A DNA stretch of 64,000 nucleotides from Bacteroidaceae bacterium (GCA_024398615.1 JAKSIU010000007.1:1-64000), one strand, 5' to 3'; positions 1 through 10,238 are shown, counted from the stretch's first letter. Notes: generated from the letters alone by a model not told the origin. Translations and numbers: made by a program.

Positions 1-1
1 C

Positions 2-136
2 GACAAGCCGTATTACACGAAAAAAGCCCTCATCTCAATACCACTGGACGGACTTGGGCTGCAGAAAAACGATACAGTCTTCTTCACTTGCCATGGCTAT
101 GAAGAAGACTGCAATATGAAATTCCTATTCCGATAG
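2..136 (+). CDS. C-terminal end of an unknown protein (partial)
   Basis: Only the last 44 codons lie in the window; the frame is open from base 2 to the TAG at 134-136 and the protein ends CNMKFLFR. The fragment has alternating hydrophobic residues as in a beta-sandwich end, but I do not recognise the family. Its end overlaps the end of the converging carbamoyltransferase gene by 12 bp, so the two genes share coding DNA tail to tail and there is no room for a separate terminator between them. Function is not assignable from this fragment. Confidence 0.5.
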   Translation, partial: DKPYYTKKALISIPLDGLGLQKNDTVFFTCHGYEEDCNMKFLFR

Positions 137-1333
137 TCCTTCAAGTATCATCTTGAGAACCACCGTTGCCGAAATCTCGCGGTTTGCGGCTTCAGGAATG
201 ACCAGAGAACGCGGGCCTTCAATTACGCTGTCCGTAACGATCATGTTGCGTCGTACCGGCAGGCAGTGCATGAAGTAGGCATTGTCAGTCACAGCCATCT
301 GACGTTCACCAATAGTCCAGCTGCGGTCTGTGCTCAGGATCTGTCCGTAATTTTCGGGGCTTGCTGCCGACCAGTTCTTTCCGTAAACGAACTGAGCACC
401 TTCAAATGCCTTCATCTGGTCATATTCGATACGCGCCCCTGCCGTAAACCTTGGATCAAGTTCATAACCCTCAGGATGGGTAATCACAACATCATATCCC
501 GCAGCGACCATCCACTGGGCAAACGAATTAGGCACAGCCTGAGGCAGGGCCTTGGGATGCGGAGCCCAGCTCATAACCACCTTGGGACGTTCAACGGTCT
601 TATGTTCCTCAATTGTGATATAGTCAGCAAAACTCTGCAGAGGATGTCCGGTGGCAGCCTCCATTGAAAAGACCGGGCGGCCGCTGTATCTGATGAACTG
701 GTTGAGAATCTTCTCCTCATAGTCATCCTCACGGCTTTCGAAACGGGCGAACGAGCGTACACCTATGACATCACAATAGCAGCCCATAACCGGAATAGCC
801 TCAAGCAGATGTTCGGACTTGTCACCATCCATAATGACACCGCGCTCCGTTTCAAGCTTCCACGCGCCCTGGTTCACATCCAGGACAATCACATTCATGC
901 CCAGATTCATAGCAGCCTTCTGAGTGCTGAGACGTGTACGAAGACTTGAATTGAAGAATACCATCAGCAGCGTCTTGTTCCGGCCGAGCTCCACATATTT
1001 GAAGCGGTTCTTCTTGATTTCAAGTGCCTGCATCAGAGCAAGATGCAGGTCCCCTATATCCTGTACTCCCGTAAAATGTCTCATTGCAGTATGTTGCCGG
1101 ACGGGTTCATTGCCTGAAAGTATCTGGAGAGCCTGCTCCTTATCCTCAGGATTCACCATGACACGATAATCACCTGCCATAACCGAATAGGTTGACAGGA
1201 TAGCGCTCATGGTGTTGTTCATTACCATGGCAGAAATGCCTGCATCCTCAAGTCTGGCACGCACAATCTCCGCTTCAAAGGCACTGCCCTTGAATATGCT
1301 GACCAATTCACTGTTCTGTCCGTCCATAATCAT
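125..1333 (-). CDS. argF': DUF2007 domain fused to N-succinylornithine carbamoyltransferase
   Basis: The C-terminal 319 residues, from an internal Met at 84 (MRHFTGVQD), match the Bacteroidota N-succinyl-L-ornithine carbamoyltransferase, which transfers a carbamoyl group from carbamoyl phosphate to succinylornithine in the succinylated arginine pathway in the cytoplasm. Visible motifs are the carbamoyl-phosphate loop SLRTR (about 130-134) and HCLP at 356-359. Residues 1-83 resemble DUF2007, a small putative signal-transducing domain, and run in the same frame with no stop. Counting from Met84, residue 90 is Ser (DGDKSEH); acetylornithine enzymes are recalled to have Glu there, so the succinyl substrate is favoured. 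ATG is available at 1333 and 1327. The gene follows ddh by 14 nt, probably as one transcript. A shorter product starting at Met84 is possible. Confidence 0.88.
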   Translation of the reverse strand: MIMDGQNSELVSIFKGSAFEAEIVRARLEDAGISAMVMNNTMSAILSTYSVMAGDYRVMVNPEDKEQALQILSGNEPVRQHTAMRHFTGVQDIGDLHLALMQALEIKKNRFKYVELGRNKTLLMVFFNSSLRTRLSTQKAAMNLGMNVIVLDVNQGAWKLETERGVIMDGDKSEHLLEAIPVMGCYCDVIGVRSFARFESREDDYEEKILNQFIRYSGRPVFSMEAATGHPLQSFADYITIEEHKTVERPKVVMSWAPHPKALPQAVPNSFAQWMVAAGYDVVITHPEGYELDPRFTAGARIEYDQMKAFEGAQFVYGKNWSAASPENYGQILSTDRSWTIGERQMAVTDNAYFMHCLPVRRNMIVTDSVIEGPRSLVIPEAANREISATVVLKMILEGLSE

Positions 1334-1347
1334 AATGTTTAAAAATT

Positions 1348-2256
1348 TTATACCAGATGTGCTATCAGAGAATCCCTGTCACCTTCCAGAAAATCTATGA
1401 CAGGAATCTCTATCATTGTATAACAGCCGGGAGCCTGACGCATGGCTGCACGAGCTGCGCCGACCAGGATCTGTGCTGTCAGAGCAGGATTGTTTATCTT
1501 CATGTCAAATTCGAAAAGCTGGTTCTGGGTCTTTCCGCTAACGCCCTTACGGACCAGATTCACACCATGCCCCATATCCTTTACACTATCGACACTTTCA
1601 ACCTGCATCACATGGGTCTCGTCATTGACAAAATATGGATCGGCCTTGATGGCGGCAGCTACAGAAGCCAGGTCATATCCGTCAAATAATTCAACATATA
1701 CCATTCTACGATGGATGCCGGTTCCTACAGGTATTGTCATTGACAGAGCATCCTTCACGCCTTCAATGGCCTTGCATGCCACCGAATGGCCCATACTCAT
1801 TCCGGGGCCGAAATTCGTATAGGTCAATCCCTTTGGAGCCATGGCCTGCATAAGGGCACGGACAATGGAATCGGATCCCGGATCCCACCCTGCAGATATC
1901 ACAGCAACCTTTCCAGCCTTTTCAGCAACCTGTTGAAGGGCTTTTCTTGTTTCTGGAATGAGAGAATGTATATCAAAACTGTCAACTGTATTGATTCCCA
2001 AAGGCAGTATCTGCGATGCATATTCCTGAGCCTTGCGCGACGGCACGGCCAATATGGCGACCTGAGGTTTGTCAGGTCCTTTGAGTTCGGAAATTTCCTT
2101 TACAATCTTATAATCTGTCAATTCCTTTGGGCAGTCGGTTGCACCGGCACGGCGCACAATACCTGTCACCTGAAAATCGGGGGCTGCCTCAAGCGCCTCC
2201 AGTACGAACTTTCCAATGTTTCCATAGCCTACAATGGCTGCTTTGATTTTTTCCAT
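1348..2256 (-). CDS. ddh: meso-diaminopimelate D-dehydrogenase
   Basis: This is a 302-residue cytoplasmic NADPH-dependent oxidoreductase that interconverts tetrahydrodipicolinate and meso-diaminopimelate in one step, supplying lysine and peptidoglycan precursors. The N-terminus has the Rossmann motif GYGNIG at 10-15, and the length fits the family. I place the start at MEKIKAA (2256) because the 16 codons upstream do not look like protein of this family and because a TATTTTTG promoter element at 2282-2289 would otherwise fall inside the gene. It is the first gene of a likely two-gene unit with the downstream carbamoyltransferase. The pairing of lysine/DAP and arginine genes is seen here; co-regulation is inference. 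Confidence 0.93.
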   Translation of the reverse strand: MEKIKAAIVGYGNIGKFVLEALEAAPDFQVTGIVRRAGATDCPKELTDYKIVKEISELKGPDKPQVAILAVPSRKAQEYASQILPLGINTVDSFDIHSLIPETRKALQQVAEKAGKVAVISAGWDPGSDSIVRALMQAMAPKGLTYTNFGPGMSMGHSVACKAIEGVKDALSMTIPVGTGIHRRMVYVELFDGYDLASVAAAIKADPYFVNDETHVMQVESVDSVKDMGHGVNLVRKGVSGKTQNQLFEFDMKINNPALTAQILVGAARAAMRQAPGCYTMIEIPVIDFLEGDRDSLIAHLV

Positions 2257-2281
2257 GTGTATTCCGTGTAAGTTATCAGCG

Positions 2282-2289
2282 CAAAAATA
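2282..2289 (-). promoter_or_regulatory. -7 promoter element upstream of ddh
   Basis: The minus strand reads TATTTTTG, matching the Bacteroidota TAnnTTTG element. Transcription would start near 2275, giving a leader of about 19 nt before the ddh ATG at 2256. No correctly spaced TTTG -33 box is seen. Confidence 0.5.
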
Positions 2290-2378
2290 ATGGAAATGAG
2301 ACAAAAAAATGCCTCCCGACAGTACAATAATTGCAAAGTTCGCGCGTTATGTACCAACAATATACACGCGCGCACATT

Positions 2379-2975
2379 ATGATTGAATTCATTCAGGGAA
2401 AAATCGAAGACCTGACGCCCACGCAGGCTGTCCTTCTGACAGCCGGCGGTGTAGGTTACGGACTGAACATATCGGTAAACACATTCACAGCCATTCAGAG
2501 CAGGCAGGAAGCACGTCTGTACGTCTATGAAGCCATACGTGAAGACGCCCACATCCTGTACGGCTTTGCCGACAAAGTCGAACGCGAACTGTTCACGCTG
2601 CTCATCTCGGTTCCGGGCATTGGAGGCGCATCGGCCCGCATGATACTCTCGTCTTTCACGCCCGACGAACTCCAGGCCATCATCAGCAGCGGCAATGACG
2701 CCCTGCTCAAGAAGGTCAAGGGTATTGGAGCCAAGACAGCACAGAGAATAATCGTAGATCTCAAGGACAAGGCGGTCCTGGCAAAGTCCGATGCATCGGT
2801 TCCGGGTCTCATGCCGGATATAATGACCGGTCAGGTTGCCGACGAGGCCACCAGCGCCATGACAGCACTGGGATTCCCTGCTGCAGCTTCCCAGAAAGTG
2901 GTTGCCGCCATACTTGGCGAACAGCCGGGAATAAGTGTTCAGGAAGTCATACGTCTGGCTCTGAAACGGATCTGA
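2379..2975 (+). CDS. ruvA: Holliday junction branch-migration protein RuvA
   Basis: This 198-residue protein is the DNA-binding subunit of the RuvAB branch-migration complex. It has the N-terminal OB-fold start MIEFIQGKI, two helix-hairpin-helix motifs (SVPGIGGASA at 77-86 and KVKGIGAKTA at 112-121), and a C-terminal RuvB-binding domain from about 150, set off by a flexible linker. The frame extends 16 codons upstream, but MIEFIQ is the normal family start, so I use 2379. sprA follows after 18 nt on the same strand, an arrangement known in other Bacteroidota. Confidence 0.97.
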   Translation: MIEFIQGKIEDLTPTQAVLLTAGGVGYGLNISVNTFTAIQSRQEARLYVYEAIREDAHILYGFADKVERELFTLLISVPGIGGASARMILSSFTPDELQAIISSGNDALLKKVKGIGAKTAQRIIVDLKDKAVLAKSDASVPGLMPDIMTGQVADEATSAMTALGFPAAASQKVVAAILGEQPGISVQEVIRLALKRI

Positions 2976-2993
2976 CGGCTAACATCCGCGGGC

Positions 2994-5900
2994 ATGAGGA
3001 CACTCCTGAAAAAGGCATTTGCAGCGATGACGGTTCTGCTTCTGAGCGGAACCGCACACATGCTTGCGCAGGATGGTCCCTTTTCACTGCCATACCCGGA
3101 AAACATCAGCGAATCCATCGATTATGACGACCTGTCCGGCAACTACCTGCGCGGTCTCAAACTGAACGGTACCTTCCTTGAAGTCCCCACCCTGATGACG
3201 CCAAAGGAATACGCCAGCTGGAAGATGCGTCAGGACATGAATGCCTATTTCCATGACAAATACAGTGAGTCACTGAAGGAACAGACCGATGACAAGTTCG
3301 ACTTCACGAACATGAAATTCGACCTTGGACCGGCAGAAAAGATATTCGGTCCCGGTGGAGTACAGATAAGGACCAGCGGTTCCGCCTCAATCAAGCTCGG
3401 TTACAACCATACCCGTCTGGACAATCCATCCCTTTCCATGCAGAACCGCAAGAACGGCAGCTTTGACTTTGACGAGCAGATCAACCTGAGCATAAGCGGA
3501 AGCGTCGGCGACAAGATCAATCTGGACCTGAACTACAACACCGAAGCCACTTTCGATTTTGACGCAAAGAAAATCAAGCTACGCTATGAGGGCAAGGAGG
3601 ATGAGATCATCCGTCTCCTGGAAGCGGGCAATGTCAGTTTCCCATCCAATTCATCGCTCATCCAGGGTGCCACATCATTGTTCGGAATACGCAGCGACCT
3701 GCAGTTCGGCAAACTGAACCTGCAGCTGGTTCTCTCACAGAAGGAATCCACATCGACCTCAGTCAGCAGCAAGGGCGGACAGCAGATCACTGACTTTGAG
3801 ATAGATGCCAGCAACTATGACGAAAACCGCCACTTCTTCCTGGGTCATTTCTTCCGTGACAGGTATGACGAGAACATGTCCATGCTGCCGGCCATAGTTT
3901 CAGGAATCCAGATCACGCGCATTGAAGTATGGGTCACCAACCGCAAGAGCAGCTATGACAACCCCAGAAACATAGTGGCTTTCACAGACCTTGGCGAAAG
4001 CGAACATATCTCGAATCCAATGTGGAGGGCCGATGGCGGTCCTGCCGCATCAAACGGAGCAAACGACCTGTACCGTACACTTCTGAACCGGTATTCAGAA
4101 GCAAGAGACATAGACCGTATAGCGACCACACTGGGAGAGAGTCTTACCGGAAGCACCGATTACGAAAAGATTTCCAATGCCAGGAAGCTGGATTCCAACG
4201 AGTACACGCTGAACAGCACTCTGGGCTACATTTCACTCAAGACAGCCCTGACATCGGACCAGGTTCTGGCCGTGGCATACGAATACACATGGAACGGCGG
4301 CAGCTATCAGGTCGGTGAGTTTTCGCAGGACAACACGGACAGCAGCCAGGCCCTGTTCGTGAAACTGCTCAAGTCAAACTCAAACTCACCTGGAAGCGGC
4401 ACATGGGACCTTATGATGAAGAACGTGTATGCCATTACCCAGGGTACACTCACAGACAGGGAGTTCAAACTGTCAGTCTGCTATGCGAGCGACAGTGCCG
4501 GCAGCCGTCTCACCTATCTTCCGGAAAGCAGTCTCAAAGGCACTCCGCTGCTCAAGCTGCTGGGGCTTGACCGTCTGGACGACAATCAGAACGCGCATTC
4601 CAACGGTCAGTTCGACTATGTGGAAAGCTACACGGTCCAGTCACAGGCCGGCAGGATAATCTTTCCTGTCATAGAACCTTTCGGCAGTCATCTGGAACAG
4701 GCAATCGGAGACCGTAGCGTTGCAGCCAGGTACGCCTTCAACGAGCTATATGACTCGACACGGACCGTTGCCCGACGCATTGCCGACAAGGACAAGTTCT
4801 TCCTTGTGGGACAGTATTCCGGCAGCGATCCGGGCATTCTCCAGTTGGGTTCATACAACATTCCCAAAGGTTCCGTAACCGTCACGGCAGGCGGAGCGAC
4901 CCTTATGGAAAACGTTGACTATACCGTTGACTACAGCATGGGTATTGTGACCATCATCAACCAGAGCATCCTCGATGCCGGTACCCCCGTCAATGTCCAG
5001 CTGGAAAGCAACACGGAATATTCAATGCAGCGCAAGACCATGGCCGGCATGAACTGGACCTATACCCTCAGTCCCGACCTGAAGCTTGGCGGCACGCTGA
5101 TGCATCTGAACGAGAAGCCGCTCACCAGCAAGGTCACCATGGGCGACGAACCTCTGGTCAACACCATGTACGGACTCAACATAGACTGGCGTCATCAAAG
5201 TCAGGGACTGACCAAACTTGTAGATCTGCTGCCGTTCGTGAATGCCACACAGCCGTCTTCCATCAGTTTCCAGGCCGAGATGGCTGCGCTCAAGTCATCG
5301 GTCTCCGATCAGGTTCAGGGCAGTTCATCATACATTGACGATTTTGAATCGGCCGAAAGCGGAATCAGCATCAAGCAGCCGTCAGCCTGGTCACTTGCTG
5401 CCGTTCCGTTCGGCATGAAAGGTTACGGAATGAGCGGTCAGGTGCAGGCAGGATACAACCGCGCGCTTCTGAACTGGTTCGCCATTGACCCGCTGTTCAC
5501 CAGCCGTTCGTCATCGCTCACGCCCTCACATATCAAGAACGACCTCGACCAGCTTTCCAACCACTACGTCCGTGAGATCTACGAACGCGAACTGTATCCC
5601 AACAAGGAATCGTCATCGAGCGAATCGACCACCATGCAGGTGCTGAACCTGGCCTACTACCCAAGTGAACGCGGTCCCTACAACCTGAATCCTGAACTTG
5701 ATGCAAACGGCATGCTCCCCATGCCCGAACAGAACTGGGGCGGCATAATGAGACGGCTCTCCACCACCGATTTCGAGCAGGCCAACATAGAATACATTGA
5801 ATTCTGGATGCTTGACCCATTCATTTACAACACCACGTCAAGCGGCGGTGATTTGTATCTCAACCTTGGCGAAGTGTCTGAAGATGTGCTCTCTGACGGT

Positions 5901-8900
5901 AAGAAGTTCTTCGAGAACGGTCTGCCGGCCAACGGTGACAGCACGCTTTGGACAAGTACTGTCTGGGGTAAGGTTCCTACCGGCAAGAGTCTGGTATATG
6001 CCTTTGACAATGCCGATGCCGGAGCACGCCAGCGCCAGGACGTGGGCCTGAACGGACTTAGCAGCGAAGAGGAGCGCCAGTGGCCGGCATACGCTGACTA
6101 CCTGAACGCCATCAAGGGACGTGTCAATGCCGATGCCTACAACGCCATTTATGAAGATCCGGCGGGTGACACCTATCACCATTTCCGCGGTTCGGACTAC
6201 GATGATGCCCGTCTGTCCGTACTTGACCGCTACCGCCGTTTCAACGGTACGGAAGGCAATTCGCCCAATTTGGAAAATACCGGTGCCCAGTATGACATGT
6301 CGGCACGTACCACACCTGATACCGAAGACGCCAACCAGGACTACACGCTTGACGAATATGAGAAGTTCTTCCAGTACCGCATTTCCCTGCGTCCTCAGGA
6401 CTTGGAGATAGGCCGCAACTTCATTGCCGACAAGCGTACGGTCAAGGTCAAGCTGAGAAACGGCGATACCGAAACCGTGAACTGGTACTGTTTCCGGGTT
6501 CCCATAACCGAATATGAGTCAGTCATTGGACAGATAAGCGATTTCAGTTCCATCAGATTCATGCGCATGTATCTGACAGGATTCAGGGAGCCCGTCAACG
6601 TGCGTTTTGCCACGCTGGATCTCATGACCAGCCAGTGGCGCAACTATGAGCAGGCCATTGCAAGCATCAGCAACCGCAATCCGGGCATATCTGGCACATT
6701 CAGCGCCACATCGGTCAACATTGAAGAGAATGGTGACCGCAGCCCCGTCAATTACATCATGCCGCCCGGAATCACCAGAATTCTGGACCCGGATCAGGCA
6801 CAGCTCATTCAGGACAACGAGCAGGCCATGAGCCTCCAGGTGAACGGCCTTGGCGCAGGTGAAGCACGCGGTATATACAAGAAGAGCAATCTGGACCTGC
6901 GCAAATACGGACGCATCCAGATGTTCGCGCATGCCGAAGCGCCATACCCCGATGACGGCACTCTCAAGGACGGAGACCTGAGCGTTTTCGTGAGATTCGG
7001 AAGCGACTACAGCGGCAACTACTACGAATATGAGATTCCGCTTGCCCTTACACCCGCCGGCCGTTACAGCGGCAATTCCGAAAGTGACCGACGCATTGTC
7101 TGGCCCGAATCGAACATGCTCGACATAGACCTCGAAATACTTACTGCCGTGAAGAACCGACGCAACGAGCAGAGGAATCTGGGTGCCATAGGTGTAGGAG
7201 AACTCTATAGCGAATATGACCCTGACAATCCCGAAAACAGGATCAGCATTGCAGGAAACCCGACTCTGGGAAGTGTCCGGGCCATAATGGTCGGTGTCAG
7301 GAACAACTCCATGACCGCCAAATCGGGTCAGGTATGGGTCAACGAAATGCGTCTCGTCGGATTTGAGAGCAAGGGAGGCGCCGCAGCTCAGAGCAAGCTG
7401 TCGGTAAAACTGTCCGACGTGGCAAACATTGACATGTCCGGACGTCTCACCACAGCCGGTTTCGGCGGACTGGAGGAAAGCATAGGCCAGCGCAAGACTG
7501 ACAACTTCTACCAGTACAACATGAGCACCAGCTTCAATCTGGGCCGTTTCCTCCCGGAAAACGCGAAGGTATCCGTGCCGGTCTATTATTCGTACTCACG
7601 CCAGCAGAAAGCGCCGCAATACAGTCCGTATGACACAGACCTCATGCTTGATGACGTGCTGGATTCATACACCCAAAGCCATGCACGCGACTCGGTGCGC
7701 AGCATTTCGCAGGAACTTACCGAGCAGAAGAACATCAGCATTTCAGGCGCCAAGGTAAATATAAAGAGCAAGACGCCCATGCCCTACGATCCGGCGAACT
7801 TCAGTGTCAGCTATTCCCGCAGTACAGGCGAACATAGCAGCAGTACCGTTGACTATGAACATGATCTGAACTGGAATGCACAGCTTGGATACAACTATTC
7901 AAGCGGAATCAAGGGCTGGAAGCCGTTCGGCGAATCAAAAATCCAGTCCAAGTGGTTCGACGCCATCCGCGAGACCACCATCAATCCGCTCCCGCAGAAC
8001 ATCAGTTTCAACACCAACCTCCAGCGCATCTATCACGAACTGCAGGAACGTGACCTGGAGTCGGGCCAGTCCGATGGCATACCTGTATCGTTCTCACAGC
8101 AGTACCGCTGGAACCGCGATCTTGCCATCAAGTGGGATCCAACCCGTCTGCTCAAGATGTCCCTGTCAGCACGCACCGGAGCTGAGATTGAAGAGCCCTA
8201 CACCATTGTGAACCGTGACCTGTACCCCGACCGGTACCAGATGTGGAAGGACTCTGTGAAAATGAGTCTCATGTCAATGGGACGTCCTTTGGACTACAAC
8301 CAGAGCTTCCAGGCATCATACACCATGCCTTTGGACAAGATTCCCGTTCTGGACTGGGTGACGGCCGACGGCAATTTCAGTTCTTCCTACTCCTGGGCAC
8401 GCGGTACCACATACGCCGACGGTTCATCGTACGGCAATATCATTTCAACCCGCAGGAACCTCACTGCCAACGGGCGTCTTAATCTGGTACGACTTTATAA
8501 TAAGGTCACTTACCTGCAGCGTCTGAACAACCGGTACTCCCAGGCAAAGAAGCCGGCCGGTGAAGCCGCATCCAAGAAAAAGGAATTCAAGGAGGAGATG
8601 CTGCTTGTGCCCGATTCCGTTTACATCATCAACCACAAGTTGGGAACCGTAACCACCAGGCTCACGGCAACAGGCAAGGACGGCAAGACAGTCAAGCTGC
8701 GTTATCGCACCATTGACAAGGACAGCATATCATTCAGAGTCAAGGACACGACCGAAGTAATGCTGCGAATATCCCAGGATCCGGACCGTCCTGCCAAGAC
8801 CAGCGGTTTCGGTCTGCGCGAAGGTATTGACATGGGGCTGAGAGTGCTGATGATGGTAAGAGCAGCGCAGTTCAGCTACCGCAACGACTACTCCATGAGC

Positions 8901-10229
8901 CTGCCGGGATTCATGCCTCAGTCCAAGAACTTCGGGCAGAACAGCATGAACGGACTTCTGGCACCGGGACTCGGCTTTGCATTCGGTCTTACTGACGATT
9001 CCTACATTGACCGCGCAATATCAAACGGTTGGCTGCTCGGTCAGGGTAACGTGGCGCACACGGCCGCATCGGCCCACAACGAAGATTTCCAACTCAAGAT
9101 GACAGTGGAACCGTGGCGTGACATTAATATCAGTGCAAATGCCAGTTGGACCAAGACCCTGTCCAATCAGGTCCAGTACATGTATGAAGGCAGGCCCACC
9201 AACCGTAGCGGCAGTTTCAACATGACGGTCATGTCCATAGGAAGCGCTTTTGAACGCCATTCGGCCGACGGTGGCTACCACAGCCGCAGCTTCGACAAGT
9301 TCGTGAACAGCCTGGAAACCTTCAGGTCAAGACTGGAACAGGTCTATACTGGAGGACAGTACCCTATGGGCACCAGTCTCGCCGGCCAGACCTACAATCC
9401 CGAGAACGGAAGCGTTGACAAATATTCCGGCGATGTTCTGATTCCTGCATTCCTGGCAGCCTACACTGGAGGCAGACCGGAAAAGGCTGGAACAGACATT
9501 ATCCCATCCATTCTCAGCATGATGCCCAACTGGACATTCACATATTCAGGTCTGGCCAAACTGCCTGTCATTCAGAAATACTTCAAGAGCTTCAATCTGC
9601 GCCATGCCTATAAGAGCGTCTATTCGACCGGCAGTTTCGGCACGTTCAACAGCTATGTGGAATTCATGAACGGTCACGGCTTCATTGAGGACGTTGCCAG
9701 CGGAATGCCTGTACCGAGCGGCATGTACAACCTGGGCTCAGTATCAATCAACGAGTCGTTCGCCCCGCTGGCAGGCCTTGACATGACCTTCAAAAACGGC
9801 ATTTCCGCACGTTTCGAATACCGGAAGACCCGCATCCTGACCCTGAGCACCACTTCCGTACAGGTTGTGGAGACCTTCAGCGATGACATAACCGCAGGAA
9901 CCGGATTCAAGCTTGACCAGATAAAGATGCTGGGAGCCCAGACAGGCAGTGGCCGCAACAAGGTCAGCAATGACCTGAACGTGAACATAGACTTCTCATA
10001 CCGCAATCAGAGCGCCCTATGCCGCAACATACGCGATATGCAGACACAGGCTACCAGTGGCAACCGTGCAATCAAGGCATCGTTGCAGGCCGATTACACC
10101 TACAGTCGCATGCTCACGCTCAATTTCTACTACGACTATCAGAGCAATTTCCCGCTGGTATCCACGTCATCCTATCCGACCAGCACACACGACTGCGGCA
10201 TTACCCTTAAGTTCACTCTGACCAGGTGA
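2994..10229 (+). CDS. sprA: Type IX secretion outer-membrane translocon SprA/Sov
   Basis: This is a 2411-residue SprA (Sov) protein, the very large single-chain beta-barrel through which T9SS substrates cross the outer membrane. Residues 1-26 form a signal peptide ending near MLAQ. The rest is beta-rich, with many alternating aromatic/polar strands and Ser/Thr/Asn-rich turns, and typical SprA segments such as NLGRFLPENAKVSVPVYYSY near 1510. The C-terminus TLKFTLTR looks like a final barrel strand. The length is typical of the family. The start follows ruvA by 18 nt. PorV and PorU, its T9SS partners, lie 13-18 kb away in this window. The gene ends 9 bp before the converging nadD gene. The frame is intact throughout. 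Confidence 0.96.
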   Translation: MRTLLKKAFAAMTVLLLSGTAHMLAQDGPFSLPYPENISESIDYDDLSGNYLRGLKLNGTFLEVPTLMTPKEYASWKMRQDMNAYFHDKYSESLKEQTDDKFDFTNMKFDLGPAEKIFGPGGVQIRTSGSASIKLGYNHTRLDNPSLSMQNRKNGSFDFDEQINLSISGSVGDKINLDLNYNTEATFDFDAKKIKLRYEGKEDEIIRLLEAGNVSFPSNSSLIQGATSLFGIRSDLQFGKLNLQLVLSQKESTSTSVSSKGGQQITDFEIDASNYDENRHFFLGHFFRDRYDENMSMLPAIVSGIQITRIEVWVTNRKSSYDNPRNIVAFTDLGESEHISNPMWRADGGPAASNGANDLYRTLLNRYSEARDIDRIATTLGESLTGSTDYEKISNARKLDSNEYTLNSTLGYISLKTALTSDQVLAVAYEYTWNGGSYQVGEFSQDNTDSSQALFVKLLKSNSNSPGSGTWDLMMKNVYAITQGTLTDREFKLSVCYASDSAGSRLTYLPESSLKGTPLLKLLGLDRLDDNQNAHSNGQFDYVESYTVQSQAGRIIFPVIEPFGSHLEQAIGDRSVAARYAFNELYDSTRTVARRIADKDKFFLVGQYSGSDPGILQLGSYNIPKGSVTVTAGGATLMENVDYTVDYSMGIVTIINQSILDAGTPVNVQLESNTEYSMQRKTMAGMNWTYTLSPDLKLGGTLMHLNEKPLTSKVTMGDEPLVNTMYGLNIDWRHQSQGLTKLVDLLPFVNATQPSSISFQAEMAALKSSVSDQVQGSSSYIDDFESAESGISIKQPSAWSLAAVPFGMKGYGMSGQVQAGYNRALLNWFAIDPLFTSRSSSLTPSHIKNDLDQLSNHYVREIYERELYPNKESSSSESTTMQVLNLAYYPSERGPYNLNPELDANGMLPMPEQNWGGIMRRLSTTDFEQANIEYIEFWMLDPFIYNTTSSGGDLYLNLGEVSEDVLSDGKKFFENGLPANGDSTLWTSTVWGKVPTGKSLVYAFDNADAGARQRQDVGLNGLSSEEERQWPAYADYLNAIKGRVNADAYNAIYEDPAGDTYHHFRGSDYDDARLSVLDRYRRFNGTEGNSPNLENTGAQYDMSARTTPDTEDANQDYTLDEYEKFFQYRISLRPQDLEIGRNFIADKRTVKVKLRNGDTETVNWYCFRVPITEYESVIGQISDFSSIRFMRMYLTGFREPVNVRFATLDLMTSQWRNYEQAIASISNRNPGISGTFSATSVNIEENGDRSPVNYIMPPGITRILDPDQAQLIQDNEQAMSLQVNGLGAGEARGIYKKSNLDLRKYGRIQMFAHAEAPYPDDGTLKDGDLSVFVRFGSDYSGNYYEYEIPLALTPAGRYSGNSESDRRIVWPESNMLDIDLEILTAVKNRRNEQRNLGAIGVGELYSEYDPDNPENRISIAGNPTLGSVRAIMVGVRNNSMTAKSGQVWVNEMRLVGFESKGGAAAQSKLSVKLSDVANIDMSGRLTTAGFGGLEESIGQRKTDNFYQYNMSTSFNLGRFLPENAKVSVPVYYSYSRQQKAPQYSPYDTDLMLDDVLDSYTQSHARDSVRSISQELTEQKNISISGAKVNIKSKTPMPYDPANFSVSYSRSTGEHSSSTVDYEHDLNWNAQLGYNYSSGIKGWKPFGESKIQSKWFDAIRETTINPLPQNISFNTNLQRIYHELQERDLESGQSDGIPVSFSQQYRWNRDLAIKWDPTRLLKMSLSARTGAEIEEPYTIVNRDLYPDRYQMWKDSVKMSLMSMGRPLDYNQSFQASYTMPLDKIPVLDWVTADGNFSSSYSWARGTTYADGSSYGNIISTRRNLTANGRLNLVRLYNKVTYLQRLNNRYSQAKKPAGEAASKKKEFKEEMLLVPDSVYIINHKLGTVTTRLTATGKDGKTVKLRYRTIDKDSISFRVKDTTEVMLRISQDPDRPAKTSGFGLREGIDMGLRVLMMVRAAQFSYRNDYSMSLPGFMPQSKNFGQNSMNGLLAPGLGFAFGLTDDSYIDRAISNGWLLGQGNVAHTAASAHNEDFQLKMTVEPWRDINISANASWTKTLSNQVQYMYEGRPTNRSGSFNMTVMSIGSAFERHSADGGYHSRSFDKFVNSLETFRSRLEQVYTGGQYPMGTSLAGQTYNPENGSVDKYSGDVLIPAFLAAYTGGRPEKAGTDIIPSILSMMPNWTFTYSGLAKLPVIQKYFKSFNLRHAYKSVYSTGSFGTFNSYVEFMNGHGFIEDVASGMPVPSGMYNLGSVSINESFAPLAGLDMTFKNGISARFEYRKTRILTLSTTSVQVVETFSDDITAGTGFKLDQIKMLGAQTGSGRNKVSNDLNVNIDFSYRNQSALCRNIRDMQTQATSGNRAIKASLQADYTYSRMLTLNFYYDYQSNFPLVSTSSYPTSTHDCGITLKFTLTR

Positions 10230-10238
10230 ACAGCACCA

